This document shows, piece after piece, positions 35,805-45,027 of a DNA stretch of 64,000 nt. The position numbers and the translations under genes are program-made. The stretch spans positions 2,916,501-2,980,500 of the forward strand of contig NZ_CP111079.1 of the NCBI RefSeq assembly GCF_026278245.1, given 5' to 3'. The stretch's first letter is position 1, and every line of letters begins with the position of its first letter. Source of the DNA: Pontibacter kalidii (lineage in GTDB: Bacteria > Bacteroidota > Bacteroidia > Cytophagales > Hymenobacteraceae). Below the pieces are notes generated by a model that was not told the origin of the DNA, made no database searches, and saw only the letters and a list, made by a program, of their open reading frames with translations.

Positions 35805-36957
35805 GTTTTTTCAAATGTTCCTCATACTCCTGATATAGCAACTCCCAGAAATGCTGCTGATCGTAACGCTCCACAATCATGCGGCGGGCATTCGATTTCA
35901 GGTGCAGGTATAACGCTTTATCTGTTAACAGCTGCTCCATAGCCTCCAGCAGCATCTGTTCATTTTTCGGAGGGATGATCAGCCCGTTTTCCCCTTCCAC
36001 AATAATTTCGTTGCAGCCGTTGATGTCGGTTACAATGCTGGGCAGCTCAAAACAGCCTGCCTGCATGGGCACATTCGGAAAGCCTTCGCGGTACGACGGA
36101 AAAGCCAGCGCATTACTTAGCGCCAGGTACGGCCGCACATCGTTCTGGAAGCCTACAGATAATATTCGCTCATTCTGCTCAATTTCCTGAAGTGTTTCAT
36201 GCGGCAGGGGATCCAGATCCTGCTCCAGCGGACCTACTAACAGAAGCTTTGCCTGTTTATACTTCGCCTGCAAGGTTTTAAAGGCTGCCACCAGCTCCCG
36301 AACGCCTTTGTCCTTTACCAGCCTGCCGATAAACAGGAACACAAAATCTCCGGTCTGTATGTTCAGTTCCTGCCTGAGTTGCCCGAGCTTTGCCACATCC
36401 AGCGTCTCCGCACTGAAGAAAGCGGTATTGATACCATTGCTGCTACCATTGCCGATCACCTTTACCTTCTCCGGGCCGCAATAGCCGCTCTGAAGTATAA
36501 AGTCTTTCAGTACAGTAGAGTTTGGGTATACTTTGGTGGCGCAGGCATAGGTCAGTTTCTCCACAGCATCCAGTACACGGCGCTTCAGTCCGGTAGCTTC
36601 CATCAGCGGGAGCCCTGCCACCGTATGCAGGCGCACCGGCACCCCTGCCAGCTTGCCCCCCAGCATGCCCACAATGCCTGCCTTGGGTGTGTGCGAATGA
36701 ATGATATGGGGTTTATGGTTTTTACAGAGCTTATAGAAAGCCCACAACGAGCGCAGGTCTTGCAAGGGAGTTACTTTCCGTGTCATCGGTACCAGCACAT
36801 GCCCGCATTCCTGCTCCACTACCACCGATTCTTTCTCCGGCCCATCCGCCGAAATCATCAGCGGCTCAAAACCCTTCGAACGCATGTATGGCAGTTGCCC
36901 TGTGATGAGCTTTTGCAGTGAAAGCGGTACTGTCGTGATTCGGAATAGCTTTGGCAT
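35776..36957 (-). CDS. GT4 family glycosyltransferase, PglA-like
   Basis: 393 residues with a GT-B fold. N-terminal acceptor domain: TVPLSLQKLITGQLPYMRSKG, HIIHSHTPKAGIVGMLGGK, RLHTVAGLPLMEATGLKR. C-terminal donor domain: FVFLFIGRLVKDKGVRELV and the E-X7-type motif in PSYREGFPNVPMQAGCFELPSIVTD. The pattern is like PglA, which adds the second sugar to lipid-linked bacillosamine. Overlap with the PglC-like gene supports this second-step role. Composition is core-like, unlike the AT-rich glycosyltransferases upstream. Confidence 0.88.
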   Translation of the reverse strand: MPKLFRITTVPLSLQKLITGQLPYMRSKGFEPLMISADGPEKESVVVEQECGHVLVPMTRKVTPLQDLRSLWAFYKLCKNHKPHIIHSHTPKAGIVGMLGGKLAGVPVRLHTVAGLPLMEATGLKRRVLDAVEKLTYACATKVYPNSTVLKDFILQSGYCGPEKVKVIGNGSSNGINTAFFSAETLDVAKLGQLRQELNIQTGDFVFLFIGRLVKDKGVRELVAAFKTLQAKYKQAKLLLVGPLEQDLDPLPHETLQEIEQNERILSVGFQNDVRPYLALSNALAFPSYREGFPNVPMQAGCFELPSIVTDINGCNEIIVEGENGLIIPPKNEQMLLEAMEQLLTDKALYLHLKSNARRMIVERYDQQHFWELLYQEYEEHLKKHELAIPKFS

Positions 36958-36960
36958 GAT

Positions 36961-37143
36961 TACCCCTCCCCTGCCCTCCTCTTTATTGAGGGCCCCTACC
37001 TCAAAACAAGGGAGGGTGTAGGAAATATTGTATTGTACAAATTTAGCGATAAATTCGGAAGGTATATAACTCCCCTCCTTAGACTCCCGAGAACGCGAGT
37101 TCGAAGGTAGCGAGCGTAGCTCTGAGGGCTAGGGATGGTTAGA
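36961..37143. repeat. CCCCTCC-type hairpins with an enlarged loop
   Basis: Gap 36958-37254. Two blocks of the CCCCTCC / GGAGGGG family are visible. In the second (about 37074-37140) the loop holds an extra insert with GAGAACGCGAGTTCGAAGG and TAGCGAGCGTAGCTCTGA, which returns in inverted orientation at 59661-59704. Positions 37144-37254 hold nothing I recognise. Confidence 0.7.
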
Positions 37144-37254
37144 TATTACTAGTTCTTGATTTCTGTAGCTTCTAAATTCCCCTCCCGCACATACGCTTGA
37201 ATCTCCTGCACTGTGATGTTTAATTGACTGCCGTCGGAACAGTTTAACGTATGT

Positions 37255-38469
37255 TCAATCCATTTTTGGCCCAACAAGCCTTAGCTTTCTTCTTGGTATA
37301 GTCTCCTTTACCGTCTCTCCCTCTGTAGTTTTTAATCCTTTTTGATAACTCAACACCCAAATTATAAAAATAAGCAAAGCGGGCGTGAACATATTCTTCA
37401 TTCGTATCATAATACCCATATTCCCCAGTATATTTGAGAAGGCCACTGCTCCAATCAAAACGAATAAAATTAAACCTTTTACTTGAAAAGGAGCCTCTTT
37501 GAATGAATTAACAGGTTTGGACTTGAACAACACGTATGTTAGAAAAAGTAATATTAAGTTCTCAACTGAAGCTAGAAGGCTGGCAATATTATGTGCATCT
37601 ATAAAAAGAGGCCTGAAAAGAAAAGTAAATACTTTTAAAGGAAGAGGATAAGAAGAAATATCCACACTAGAACCTGTATGCCCTCTACTTAACTGAGATT
37701 GTTTGGTACTTGAAAACTCTTCTAAACTCTCTGTGGAAACCTCATCCAATTTAACATATTCCATCACATCATCAAATAACATGACGGCACCAGCAGCAAA
37801 GCACAATGTTAAAAGAAACTTATAAATGGTATTTAATCTCTTATCTAAAAAGATGCCCAAGCCAAAAGCAAGCAAAAGAAATATGGCCATATGAGGACGT
37901 ACGTTATAAACCAAAAACAAACTCAGCAAAATTCCTGGAGCCCGTATCATGGGTTTTAATGAAGAATAGAGAAAGAGACCAACGCAAAAAAAGGACAGTG
38001 TGTCTTTTCCTACTCCTGCAGACCAAAAATGTATATTAGGTAAAAAAAATATCCATGGTAAAAGAGTGTATCCAGCTACCTTGGTGTTATGCTTTACTAA
38101 ACGTGAAGCTGCTAGGTAGAAATATAAAACGCCAAGAAATCCAATAAACGAAAACAGTACGGAGCCTGTAAAAAAACTTAAATTTAAAGCGTACACAAAT
38201 GGATAGGTAAAAACATGCATAAATGCAGTGCCAGCTCCTCCACGCAAGTATACACTAAGCGGCACCTCATTCCTACGCCAGTATCCCATGGCATCGCCAC
38301 CAAAATTGGTCACGTAGAACAAATATGCTAGTCCAAAGAATAAGTGATAGTACCACAGGTATACCAGGTACTTTTTGCTTTCGACTCCCTCTATCTTAGC
38401 GTAGTAGTTAATTAATGCCGGAGCTGCAAAAAGTATTAGTAGAATAAATACCAGATCTTGTATTCCCAT
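37255..38469 (-). CDS. polytopic membrane protein, putative Wzy-like polysaccharide polymerase
   Basis: 404 residues with about ten predicted membrane segments. A segment PNIHFWSAGVGKDTLSFF followed by YNVRPHMAIFLLL resembles conserved parts of Wzy/EpsG-type O-antigen polymerases, and a large hydrophilic loop (about 230-275, SSTKQSQLSRGHTGSS) is also usual for them. Such proteins link repeat units on the periplasmic side of the inner membrane. Sequence conservation in this group is low, so the call rests on topology, short motifs and location among Wzx and glycosyltransferase genes. This gene marks the lower edge of the AT-rich part of the locus. Confidence 0.7.
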   Translation of the reverse strand: MGIQDLVFILLILFAAPALINYYAKIEGVESKKYLVYLWYYHLFFGLAYLFYVTNFGGDAMGYWRRNEVPLSVYLRGGAGTAFMHVFTYPFVYALNLSFFTGSVLFSFIGFLGVLYFYLAASRLVKHNTKVAGYTLLPWIFFLPNIHFWSAGVGKDTLSFFCVGLFLYSSLKPMIRAPGILLSLFLVYNVRPHMAIFLLLAFGLGIFLDKRLNTIYKFLLTLCFAAGAVMLFDDVMEYVKLDEVSTESLEEFSSTKQSQLSRGHTGSSVDISSYPLPLKVFTFLFRPLFIDAHNIASLLASVENLILLFLTYVLFKSKPVNSFKEAPFQVKGLILFVLIGAVAFSNILGNMGIMIRMKNMFTPALLIFIIWVLSYQKGLKTTEGETVKETIPRRKLRLVGPKMD

Positions 38470-38519
38470 AGCTTTTTATTTACAGATAAAACTGAGAGTC
38501 TCGAGGCTAGACTACCTGA

Positions 38520-39596
38520 TTATTTCTGTTGACTAGTTGAAGCTGCCTGTATTTTATGCAGCCACTGCGTTTGAGTAATCTGAAGCGAGTACTTCTCCTC
38601 CACTATTCTTCTTCCATTGGCACCCATTAAACGTCTCAATTCTTTATTTTCTAAAAGCTCCTGAAATGCCTGTTTCCATTCCTCCAGATTTGTAGGTTTG
38701 AAACCATTCTTACCCTCCTGTATAATGTCGTTATTGGCACCGACAGGACTTCCTATTACAGGAACACCACATCCCATGTACTGAATCAATTTATAACCGC
38801 ACTTTCCAAGCTCCCACAGTTCATCTTTCAAAGGCATAACACCAATATCAAAATCTTGGATCATCTCTATTTCTTTATCCTCAGACCATTCCAAAACTTT
38901 CTCAATCCCTTGCAGCCCTATGCCGGATTTTCCGCCAACAATAGCTAGTTCAAAAGAGTACAAAGCACTCAGTTCCTCTAATACAGATTTAATAAGATTC
39001 AAATATTGTAATGTAGATGGGGATCCGATCCATCCTATCGTTATATTTTCATTAGCGTTAGCTTTGGACTTTATACGATACTTTGACGTATCAATAACAG
39101 TGGGAATAAAACTTACTTCCTTGGCTCCTGCTCTAACAGCGTAAGCCTTTAAATATTCATTACCAGTTACCACCAAAGTTGCGTATTTCATGACTTGGGC
39201 AATTTTATTACCCAAAGCAGCCCTAACATATTTGTTGGGGTGCATATCATAATTATGAAAAATCGCATCATCGTAGTCTACAATATACTTTACCCCTAAA
39301 AAAGATAGGATCCTTTCAACTGTCGCCGGTAAGTACGGGAACAACTCCTTTTCTATTACAACAATATCATACTTCCATATAGTGAATAACTGTAAAAGTC
39401 TGTTCAAGTAGCTTTTTAGAACCTTAAGCTTTGAGACTGGCTTCTTATTGTAAATACAATGTAAATAATCATCATTAAACAGAGGACTTACCTTACAGGC
39501 CACGCCATTGTGGTGATAATAAGGTAAATATAGGAAAGTCCTTAGCCTGCTGCTTGCACCTAGGCGGGTATACTTAGTAAAGAATAAAACTCTCAA
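38520..39596 (-). CDS. GT4-like glycosyltransferase
   Basis: 358 residues, GT-B fold. N-terminus LFFTKYTRLGASSRLRTFLYL is typical of a group of exopolysaccharide glycosyltransferases in Bacteroidota. A VVIEKELFPYLPATVERIL segment and YIVDYDDAIFHNYD follow. Donor domain: ITIGWIGSPSTLQYLNLI, DIGVMPLKDELWELGKCGYKLIQYMGCGVPVIGSPVG, where the conserved glutamate is replaced by KCGYK. Its ATG overlaps the stop of the preceding gene by four bases. Donor and acceptor sugars cannot be predicted. Confidence 0.85.
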   Translation of the reverse strand: MRVLFFTKYTRLGASSRLRTFLYLPYYHHNGVACKVSPLFNDDYLHCIYNKKPVSKLKVLKSYLNRLLQLFTIWKYDIVVIEKELFPYLPATVERILSFLGVKYIVDYDDAIFHNYDMHPNKYVRAALGNKIAQVMKYATLVVTGNEYLKAYAVRAGAKEVSFIPTVIDTSKYRIKSKANANENITIGWIGSPSTLQYLNLIKSVLEELSALYSFELAIVGGKSGIGLQGIEKVLEWSEDKEIEMIQDFDIGVMPLKDELWELGKCGYKLIQYMGCGVPVIGSPVGANNDIIQEGKNGFKPTNLEEWKQAFQELLENKELRRLMGANGRRIVEEKYSLQITQTQWLHKIQAASTSQQK

Positions 39597-40789
39597 TTTA
39601 AATTTCTTAATGCCATAGTATAGGTTTTTATGCTATTTTCCAGACTAAACTCTTTTATACCTAAAGCCCTTGCCTCCTCCTTTAGAGTAGATTTATTATA
39701 TACTTCCCCTATCCAACTAGCTGCACTTTGCAGGGATTCTTGCTTATGATTTTTTAGTACAAAGCAACATGATTTATTCTTCAATATTGCTTCAGTATCA
39801 CCAATTCCAGCAGAAGCCACTACTGGTAAACCTGTTAAAAGGTACTCTCCTATTTTGATGGGTGCCACACCTTTCATCGAGAAGGAAGGCTGCCTTATTG
39901 CCAATGCAACGTCTGCAGCTGCTAAATAACTCGGTACCTCCTGAAAAGGAACACTTTTAACAAGAACCCTTTCATCTATAAATTTAGTGAAGGCAGAATT
40001 GTCTAAATAAGCTGTGTTACCTGTTAGGATCAACAGGTAGACATTATTCATCTGCGAAGCTACCTCTTGATAGATATGCATCATTTCAGAAACGCAGTAT
40101 TGTGGACCTAAAGATCCGGCATATACTAGCATCAGAGCCTCTTCCGGAATGCCTAATGAACTCCTTACAACTGATCTGGTATGATTATCTTTAAAAAAGT
40201 TAATATCTCTGCCGTTGGAAACTGTAAAGAACTTACTTTTGATGGCAGGCATATTATTTGCCAAGAATTCAACGGTCGCATTTGTACGGGTAATAACCAC
40301 GTCTGCCCTTTCAATAGCTTTAGTCTCAAAGGACTTGAGCAGTTTATACTGAAAGCCTCTCGGATTTAGCCCACTAAAGTCGACCCTTTCCTCTAAAGGC
40401 AAGCCGTCTGCATCAAAGATCATCTTCAAGTGACTATGCTTATGGAGCACGTTTAAAACCATAGCAGCCGGGAAAGTACTGCGGGGCATAACAATATTTA
40501 TCTGGTGTTGCCTCACAAAATCTTGGAGAAACTTGGTGCCTTTATATAGTGTAATCAGAGAGCCCAGAAGCGGATGTGGCCTGCGCTGAACATGGAAATG
40601 AGCATAAGTAATACCCGCTGACTCACAAACTCTACTTAGATGAGCTACTTTCTCGGTGCTTGCCCAAGAAAATTGTATGATATAGATATTATAACTTCTT
40701 TTTAAGCCGACAAATATAGGAAGAAATAAGCCCTCTAAGTAGTTCACTTGTGGCCCATCCCAACATATAAATAGCAAATTCTTCTTCAT
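39593..40789 (-). CDS. GT4-like glycosyltransferase
   Basis: 398 residues, GT-B fold. Acceptor domain with LLFICWDGPQVNYLEGLFLPIF and NIVMPRSTFPAAMVLN; donor domain with LMLVYAGSLGPQYCVSEM, ADVALAIRQPSFSMKGVAPIKIGEYLLTGLPVVAS, in which KIGEYL is the conserved nucleotide-sugar region. It abuts the next gene upstream with no gap and overlaps the one downstream by four bases, so it is part of one operon. Specificity unknown. Confidence 0.85.
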   Translation of the reverse strand: MKKNLLFICWDGPQVNYLEGLFLPIFVGLKRSYNIYIIQFSWASTEKVAHLSRVCESAGITYAHFHVQRRPHPLLGSLITLYKGTKFLQDFVRQHQINIVMPRSTFPAAMVLNVLHKHSHLKMIFDADGLPLEERVDFSGLNPRGFQYKLLKSFETKAIERADVVITRTNATVEFLANNMPAIKSKFFTVSNGRDINFFKDNHTRSVVRSSLGIPEEALMLVYAGSLGPQYCVSEMMHIYQEVASQMNNVYLLILTGNTAYLDNSAFTKFIDERVLVKSVPFQEVPSYLAAADVALAIRQPSFSMKGVAPIKIGEYLLTGLPVVASAGIGDTEAILKNKSCCFVLKNHKQESLQSAASWIGEVYNKSTLKEEARALGIKEFSLENSIKTYTMALRNLN

Positions 40790-41950
40790 TTACTTGAAAG
40801 CTTTCGACACAGCAGGTAGCTCTATTCCTTTCTTTGCAATTAAATCACTATAGAGATTTTCCAATTCCTCTACATACCTGCCGGCACTAAATTGGTTGTT
40901 TGCTCTTGCAAATCCTCTTTCTCCCATTTCCACCATTAACTGTCTGTTTGACAAAAGTGTGTTAATGGCATTAGCAATTTGCTCTGGATGATGGGCTTCT
41001 ACCAATAAGCCAGTTTCATTATGTAACACAACATCTTTTAACCCCCCTACATTGGTCGCTATAACAGGTAACTTATGGAACATGGCCTCAACTGCAACAA
41101 GTCCAAAGGCCTCCATATGGGAGACTATGGCAAATATGTCCATAATTTCAAAAAAAGGATGGGGATCAGGCTGAAAGCCTGCTATAATCACATGGTCAGA
41201 TAATCCTTTGTTAAGAATGTGCTGTTCTATCTCTTCCCTATCTGGCCCATCTCCAACAATTAGTACTTTTATTCTTGGATTTGACTTATGTAAAATTGAT
41301 AACGCATCAATCAAATCAGTGAAGAGTTTATGGAAGTTGCGTAAGCGACCTACGCTTCCAATAATTATATCATCATCTTGGATTCCTAATGTATCCTTCA
41401 AACTCTGTACAGAATCTTTAGAAATTTGCACAGGAGGATAGATTCCATTATTTATCAGACGCAGCTTAGATTCCTTTATATTTGCAACATCTTTTAAATA
41501 AGAATAAACAGCAGGAGATACTCCTATAACCTTGTCTGATAGTCCTGATAGAAGCTTTAAAAGATAAGTTGCTTTTTTAGTTCTATTTTGTGGATCAGAA
41601 GTTTCTTCCAATACTATAGCAGGTACTCGACCTATATAACCCGCGATAGATGCCAGTAATACTCCTTCAAAAACTGCCCCATGTATTATATGGGGCTTGT
41701 AACCACTTATGACTTTTAAAACAGCTTTATAGCGGCTAAACCTCCAAACTTTATCAAGTATGCCAATCTCTATTAATTCAACGCCTTCTTCTTTTAGAGA
41801 ATCGACGATAGGCCCGGTTGCACGAGTACATACAATCTTAAGCTCATATTTATTCTTATCATATAAGCGTGCAAAAATTTCTCTAGTTTTCTCCACTCCA
41901 CCTGAATGGATCGACTCAATGCAGTGGAGAACTTTTATTTTTTTATTCAT
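40790..41950 (-). CDS. GT4 family glycosyltransferase
   Basis: 386 residues from the ATG at 41950 (MNKKIKVLHCIESIHSGG); an upstream in-frame start at 41986 would overlap the previous gene and is less likely. GT-B fold with IIHGAVFEGVLLASIAGYIG and KVIGVSPAVYSYLKDVA in the acceptor domain, IIIGSVGRLRNFHKLFTDLI and the classical E-X7-E motif in HMEAFGLVAVEAMFHKLPVIA. The gene starts two bases after the stop of the upstream glycosyltransferase gene. Confidence 0.9.
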   Translation of the reverse strand: MNKKIKVLHCIESIHSGGVEKTREIFARLYDKNKYELKIVCTRATGPIVDSLKEEGVELIEIGILDKVWRFSRYKAVLKVISGYKPHIIHGAVFEGVLLASIAGYIGRVPAIVLEETSDPQNRTKKATYLLKLLSGLSDKVIGVSPAVYSYLKDVANIKESKLRLINNGIYPPVQISKDSVQSLKDTLGIQDDDIIIGSVGRLRNFHKLFTDLIDALSILHKSNPRIKVLIVGDGPDREEIEQHILNKGLSDHVIIAGFQPDPHPFFEIMDIFAIVSHMEAFGLVAVEAMFHKLPVIATNVGGLKDVVLHNETGLLVEAHHPEQIANAINTLLSNRQLMVEMGERGFARANNQFSAGRYVEELENLYSDLIAKKGIELPAVSKAFK

Positions 41951-41952
41951 TC

Positions 41953-43017
41953 CTAAGCAGTATACAATGACATTAACTTTTCCCAATGGACTTTTGGAGA
42001 AAAATTAGTTTTTAGCAGTTCCTGACTCCGCTCACCCATTTTCTTTGCAGCCACTGCATCGATAGACAAAGCTAAATTTAGTTTCTCTAAAATATTACTT
42101 TCACTATGAGGGTTTAATAACCATCCGTTTACCCCCTCCTCTACCAGTTCTACTCCTCCTCCAACTTCTGAAACAATGCAGGGTAAGCCTGTGAGCATAG
42201 CTTCCATAATTGCATTACCCAATCCTTCTGAGTAGGAAGGCAGAACAAAAAAATCAGAATTCAACAAGAATGAGGACGGTTCATTAGAAAAGCCCACAAA
42301 CTTTATATTATCTTCTAAATAGAGTTCTTTGGTCAAATCTGTTAAAGCTCCTTTTTCAGGCCCGTCGCCTACTATTATCAACTCACAATTTGATCCAGAT
42401 TCTACAAGTGTAGAGAATACTCGAATAAATCTGTCAAGATTTTTAATCTTATCTAAACGACAAACAGTAACAAAGCGAATACGGTCACGTTGTTCTTCAT
42501 TATCCCTTTTAAATTCTTTGTACTTAATTGGGTTATACACCACACTAATTTTTTCTCTAGTTGCCTCCCTTAGTCCTATCACTTTATTTGCAACAGACGC
42601 AGATATACATATAACCTTATCAGATAGACTATATATATACTTAAATATAAAACGATACCCTCTATTGTGATTAGGGAATCCGATTTCCTCGCTTATGCGC
42701 TTTGGTATCCTGGCTATATATGCCGCTAGTTGAGCATGAAAGTTTGCCTCCGCTCCAGATGTATGTACAACATCTGGTTTCAGCTTTTTGAAGAGCTTTA
42801 CAAGAGTAACAATTAATGAAACATTAGGTATCTTAAAATCTTCCTCAAGACAAATAACTTGCTTTCCTAATAGCTCTATTTTCTGCGATGCCCATCCACC
42901 TTTTCCTAGTGCAATAAAGATTGTTTCAACACCTTCCGGACAGCTCTCTGCCACATTTACAAGTCTCTTCTCAACTCCTCCAAAATCTAATACGGTACAA
43001 ACTCTGGCAATTCTCAT
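41953..43017 (-). CDS. GT4 family glycosyltransferase
   Basis: 354 residues, GT-B fold. VCTVLDFGGVEKRLVNVAE and VVHTSGAEANFHAQLAAYIA occur in the acceptor domain; RIRFVTVCRLDKIKNLDRFI, LIIVGDGPEKGAL and the E-X7-E motif in SYSEGLGNAIMEAMLTGLP in the donor domain. The last 30 residues form a helix that packs back on the acceptor domain in this family. Part of the run of four reverse-strand GT4 genes. Specificity unknown. Confidence 0.9.
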   Translation of the reverse strand: MRIARVCTVLDFGGVEKRLVNVAESCPEGVETIFIALGKGGWASQKIELLGKQVICLEEDFKIPNVSLIVTLVKLFKKLKPDVVHTSGAEANFHAQLAAYIARIPKRISEEIGFPNHNRGYRFIFKYIYSLSDKVICISASVANKVIGLREATREKISVVYNPIKYKEFKRDNEEQRDRIRFVTVCRLDKIKNLDRFIRVFSTLVESGSNCELIIVGDGPEKGALTDLTKELYLEDNIKFVGFSNEPSSFLLNSDFFVLPSYSEGLGNAIMEAMLTGLPCIVSEVGGGVELVEEGVNGWLLNPHSESNILEKLNLALSIDAVAAKKMGERSQELLKTNFSPKVHWEKLMSLYTA

Positions 43018-43069
43018 GCAAAAGGAATAACATTTATGGTTTTTACTTTTAGTTCATCTAAACCCCTAT

Positions 43070-43945
43070 TCAGAATCGATTTTTCCACCCATGAAGGCTG
43101 TAAATGAGGTATTGTTTTATTAGCTCCTTTATATATTTCCTATTTTGAAAATTTATGTCAATATGTGATAATAGCTTTACTCTTGCCTTCGCTTGATTAA
43201 AATAATATTCACTTGACTTACTTGAACTCATGCGAATGTTGCCTCTCCTAATCAAGTAGAGTATATCTTTGAGAATTATATATTCATCATTTTTTAGCCT
43301 TAGGGTTTGTATTCCATGCATAAGCCACTCTTGAGAGTTCTTCAAATCAATGTCAAAAGGAAGATTTTCCACAAACTTTTTTCTCCAAAGTGGCCCTCCA
43401 ATAGGCCACATAAGTTCATTCCTTATATGATCCCACAAAGGGTCATCAGAGGATAACTTGCGAGACCATCTTTCCTCTAGCTCAAATGTTTCATTGTTGA
43501 AGAACCTACCATGAGAAAAACATACATTCAAACCAGGATTATCTTTAAAAGTGTCGATTTGCTTTTGAAGGGCATCAGGGTCTAATAAATCATCTGAATC
43601 AACCCACTTTATAAATTCACCTTTAGCGTTTTGAATTCCAAAGTTTCTACAGCTATTAGCACCTTTTTTATGATGTGAGGGTCTTTTAAAGAAAATTATA
43701 CGCTCATCTTTTTTTCTAATGTGGTTTATTACTTCCTCTGTGTTATCTGTTGAGCCGTCATCCACAATAAGTAGCTCCCAATTCTTGTAACTCTGTCTTT
43801 GGATACTTTCAATGGTAGCTGTGATGATGTCACCTCTATTGAAAGCAGGTGTAACTATGGTAACTAAAGGCTTGTCTTCAACCTGTGTAGGATATAAATC
43901 TGTCATATTGAAAGGACTTGATCCTTTAGTATTCGAACTTGTCAT
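43070..43945 (-). CDS. GT2 family glycosyltransferase
   Basis: 291 residues, GT-A fold. LVTIVTPAFNRGDIITATIESI is the nucleotide-binding start; WELLIVDDGSTDNTEEVI has the first Asp pair; FIKWVDSDDLLDPDAL contains the metal-binding DxD. The remaining 120 residues are poorly conserved (ELMWPIGGPLWRKKFVENL). No membrane segment. It probably adds one sugar to the lipid-linked unit in the cytoplasm. Strongly AT-rich codon use, like its neighbours. Confidence 0.88.
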   Translation of the reverse strand: MTSSNTKGSSPFNMTDLYPTQVEDKPLVTIVTPAFNRGDIITATIESIQRQSYKNWELLIVDDGSTDNTEEVINHIRKKDERIIFFKRPSHHKKGANSCRNFGIQNAKGEFIKWVDSDDLLDPDALQKQIDTFKDNPGLNVCFSHGRFFNNETFELEERWSRKLSSDDPLWDHIRNELMWPIGGPLWRKKFVENLPFDIDLKNSQEWLMHGIQTLRLKNDEYIILKDILYLIRRGNIRMSSSKSSEYYFNQAKARVKLLSHIDINFQNRKYIKELIKQYLIYSLHGWKNRF

Positions 43946-44059
43946 TATTTTTTAGGAAGATCTGTTACTTACTTATATCTTCTGCTTAATTACTATGCTG
44001 AATTAGATTACTAGAGATTCTTTAATGAACTGTTTTTAATCTATTCTTAAAAATTTATC

Positions 44060-44950
44060 CTAAATAGTATCAGTGAATGGTTTTGCCCCATAATGAAATT
44101 TTATGTTTTCGACATTAATCACCAGGAGAATGTAGTAACGAAGGGAAAACACAGCTATTTTTTTCCAACTGGTTATGGCATAACGGTTGGAAAAAATATT
44201 TTTCAATTCTCCAAAAGGAGGTAAAAATATCAGCCGAACTAACTTTTTAAAGTGTGTGGAAACTTTAGACTTTCGCTTTTGGCTTAAGCCCGAAGAGATG
44301 CGTCTCGCCTTTCGAACTAAATCTCTTACTTTGTTTCTTGCGGGATGTTTGACTATAACCTCTGGTGCGTAAACAATGTTGAAGCCTTTTGCTGTTGCTC
44401 TTTGTCCCCATTCATTATCACCTCCTGAATACATGTTACTATTAAAAAGCCCAACTTCCTCGAAAACGTTACGACGAGATATCATATTTGCGGTAACCGC
44501 TCCCCCATCTTTAACATATAGATCCTGCCGAAATGCATATATTGTTTCGTAGGCTTCAGCCAGATTAGGTTTATCTGTTTGATAAAATAACTCTACCCTG
44601 CCTCCAATCCTGTGAATTCCTGGCCCTTCCTTAAAATACCTAATCGCATTTTCAATCCAATTTATATCAGGTATACAATCAGAATCTGTAAATGCAAGGA
44701 TTTCGCCTTCAGATAATTTTATCCCAGTATTTCTGGCCGCATAAGATCCTCTTTCCTTCTCAACAATTATTCTGCAATTATCAGGTATATCAAGCCATTC
44801 AGGGATTTGATCATCTGAGGCATTATTGACCACAATAATTTCAATGAACTCTTTTGGGTATGATTGCCTCTCTAATGCCTGAAGACAAAGAGAAAGCCGA
44901 TTCCAGTCATGGTAAGTAGGAATTATAATAGATATAGTAAGCGGTTTCAC
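44060..44950 (-). CDS. GT2 family glycosyltransferase
   Basis: 296 residues, GT-A fold: ISIIIPTYHDWNRLSLCLQAL, FIEIIVVNNASDDQIPEW, NTGIKLSEGEILAFTDSDCIPD with the metal-binding DSD, and YSGGDNEWGQRATAKGF with the acidic catalytic-base region. A hydrophobic stretch near the C-terminus (VFSLRYYILLVINV) may contact the membrane. It lies between the pyruvyltransferase and the other GT2 gene with moderate gaps. Confidence 0.88.
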   Translation of the reverse strand: MKPLTISIIIPTYHDWNRLSLCLQALERQSYPKEFIEIIVVNNASDDQIPEWLDIPDNCRIIVEKERGSYAARNTGIKLSEGEILAFTDSDCIPDINWIENAIRYFKEGPGIHRIGGRVELFYQTDKPNLAEAYETIYAFRQDLYVKDGGAVTANMISRRNVFEEVGLFNSNMYSGGDNEWGQRATAKGFNIVYAPEVIVKHPARNKVRDLVRKARRISSGLSQKRKSKVSTHFKKLVRLIFLPPFGELKNIFSNRYAITSWKKIAVFSLRYYILLVINVENIKFHYGAKPFTDTI

Positions 44951-45027
44951 TTCTTTAGTCTTCTTTTTTTACAGTTAGTGAGTATCGAATCACAATAACA
45001 TAAGTGGTAATGGTTCAACATTTTTGC

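Noticed and set aside
29776..36957. Pgl-like genes as the phage growth limitation system
   Set aside because: These are sugar enzymes of the glycosylation type, with no methyltransferase or kinase.
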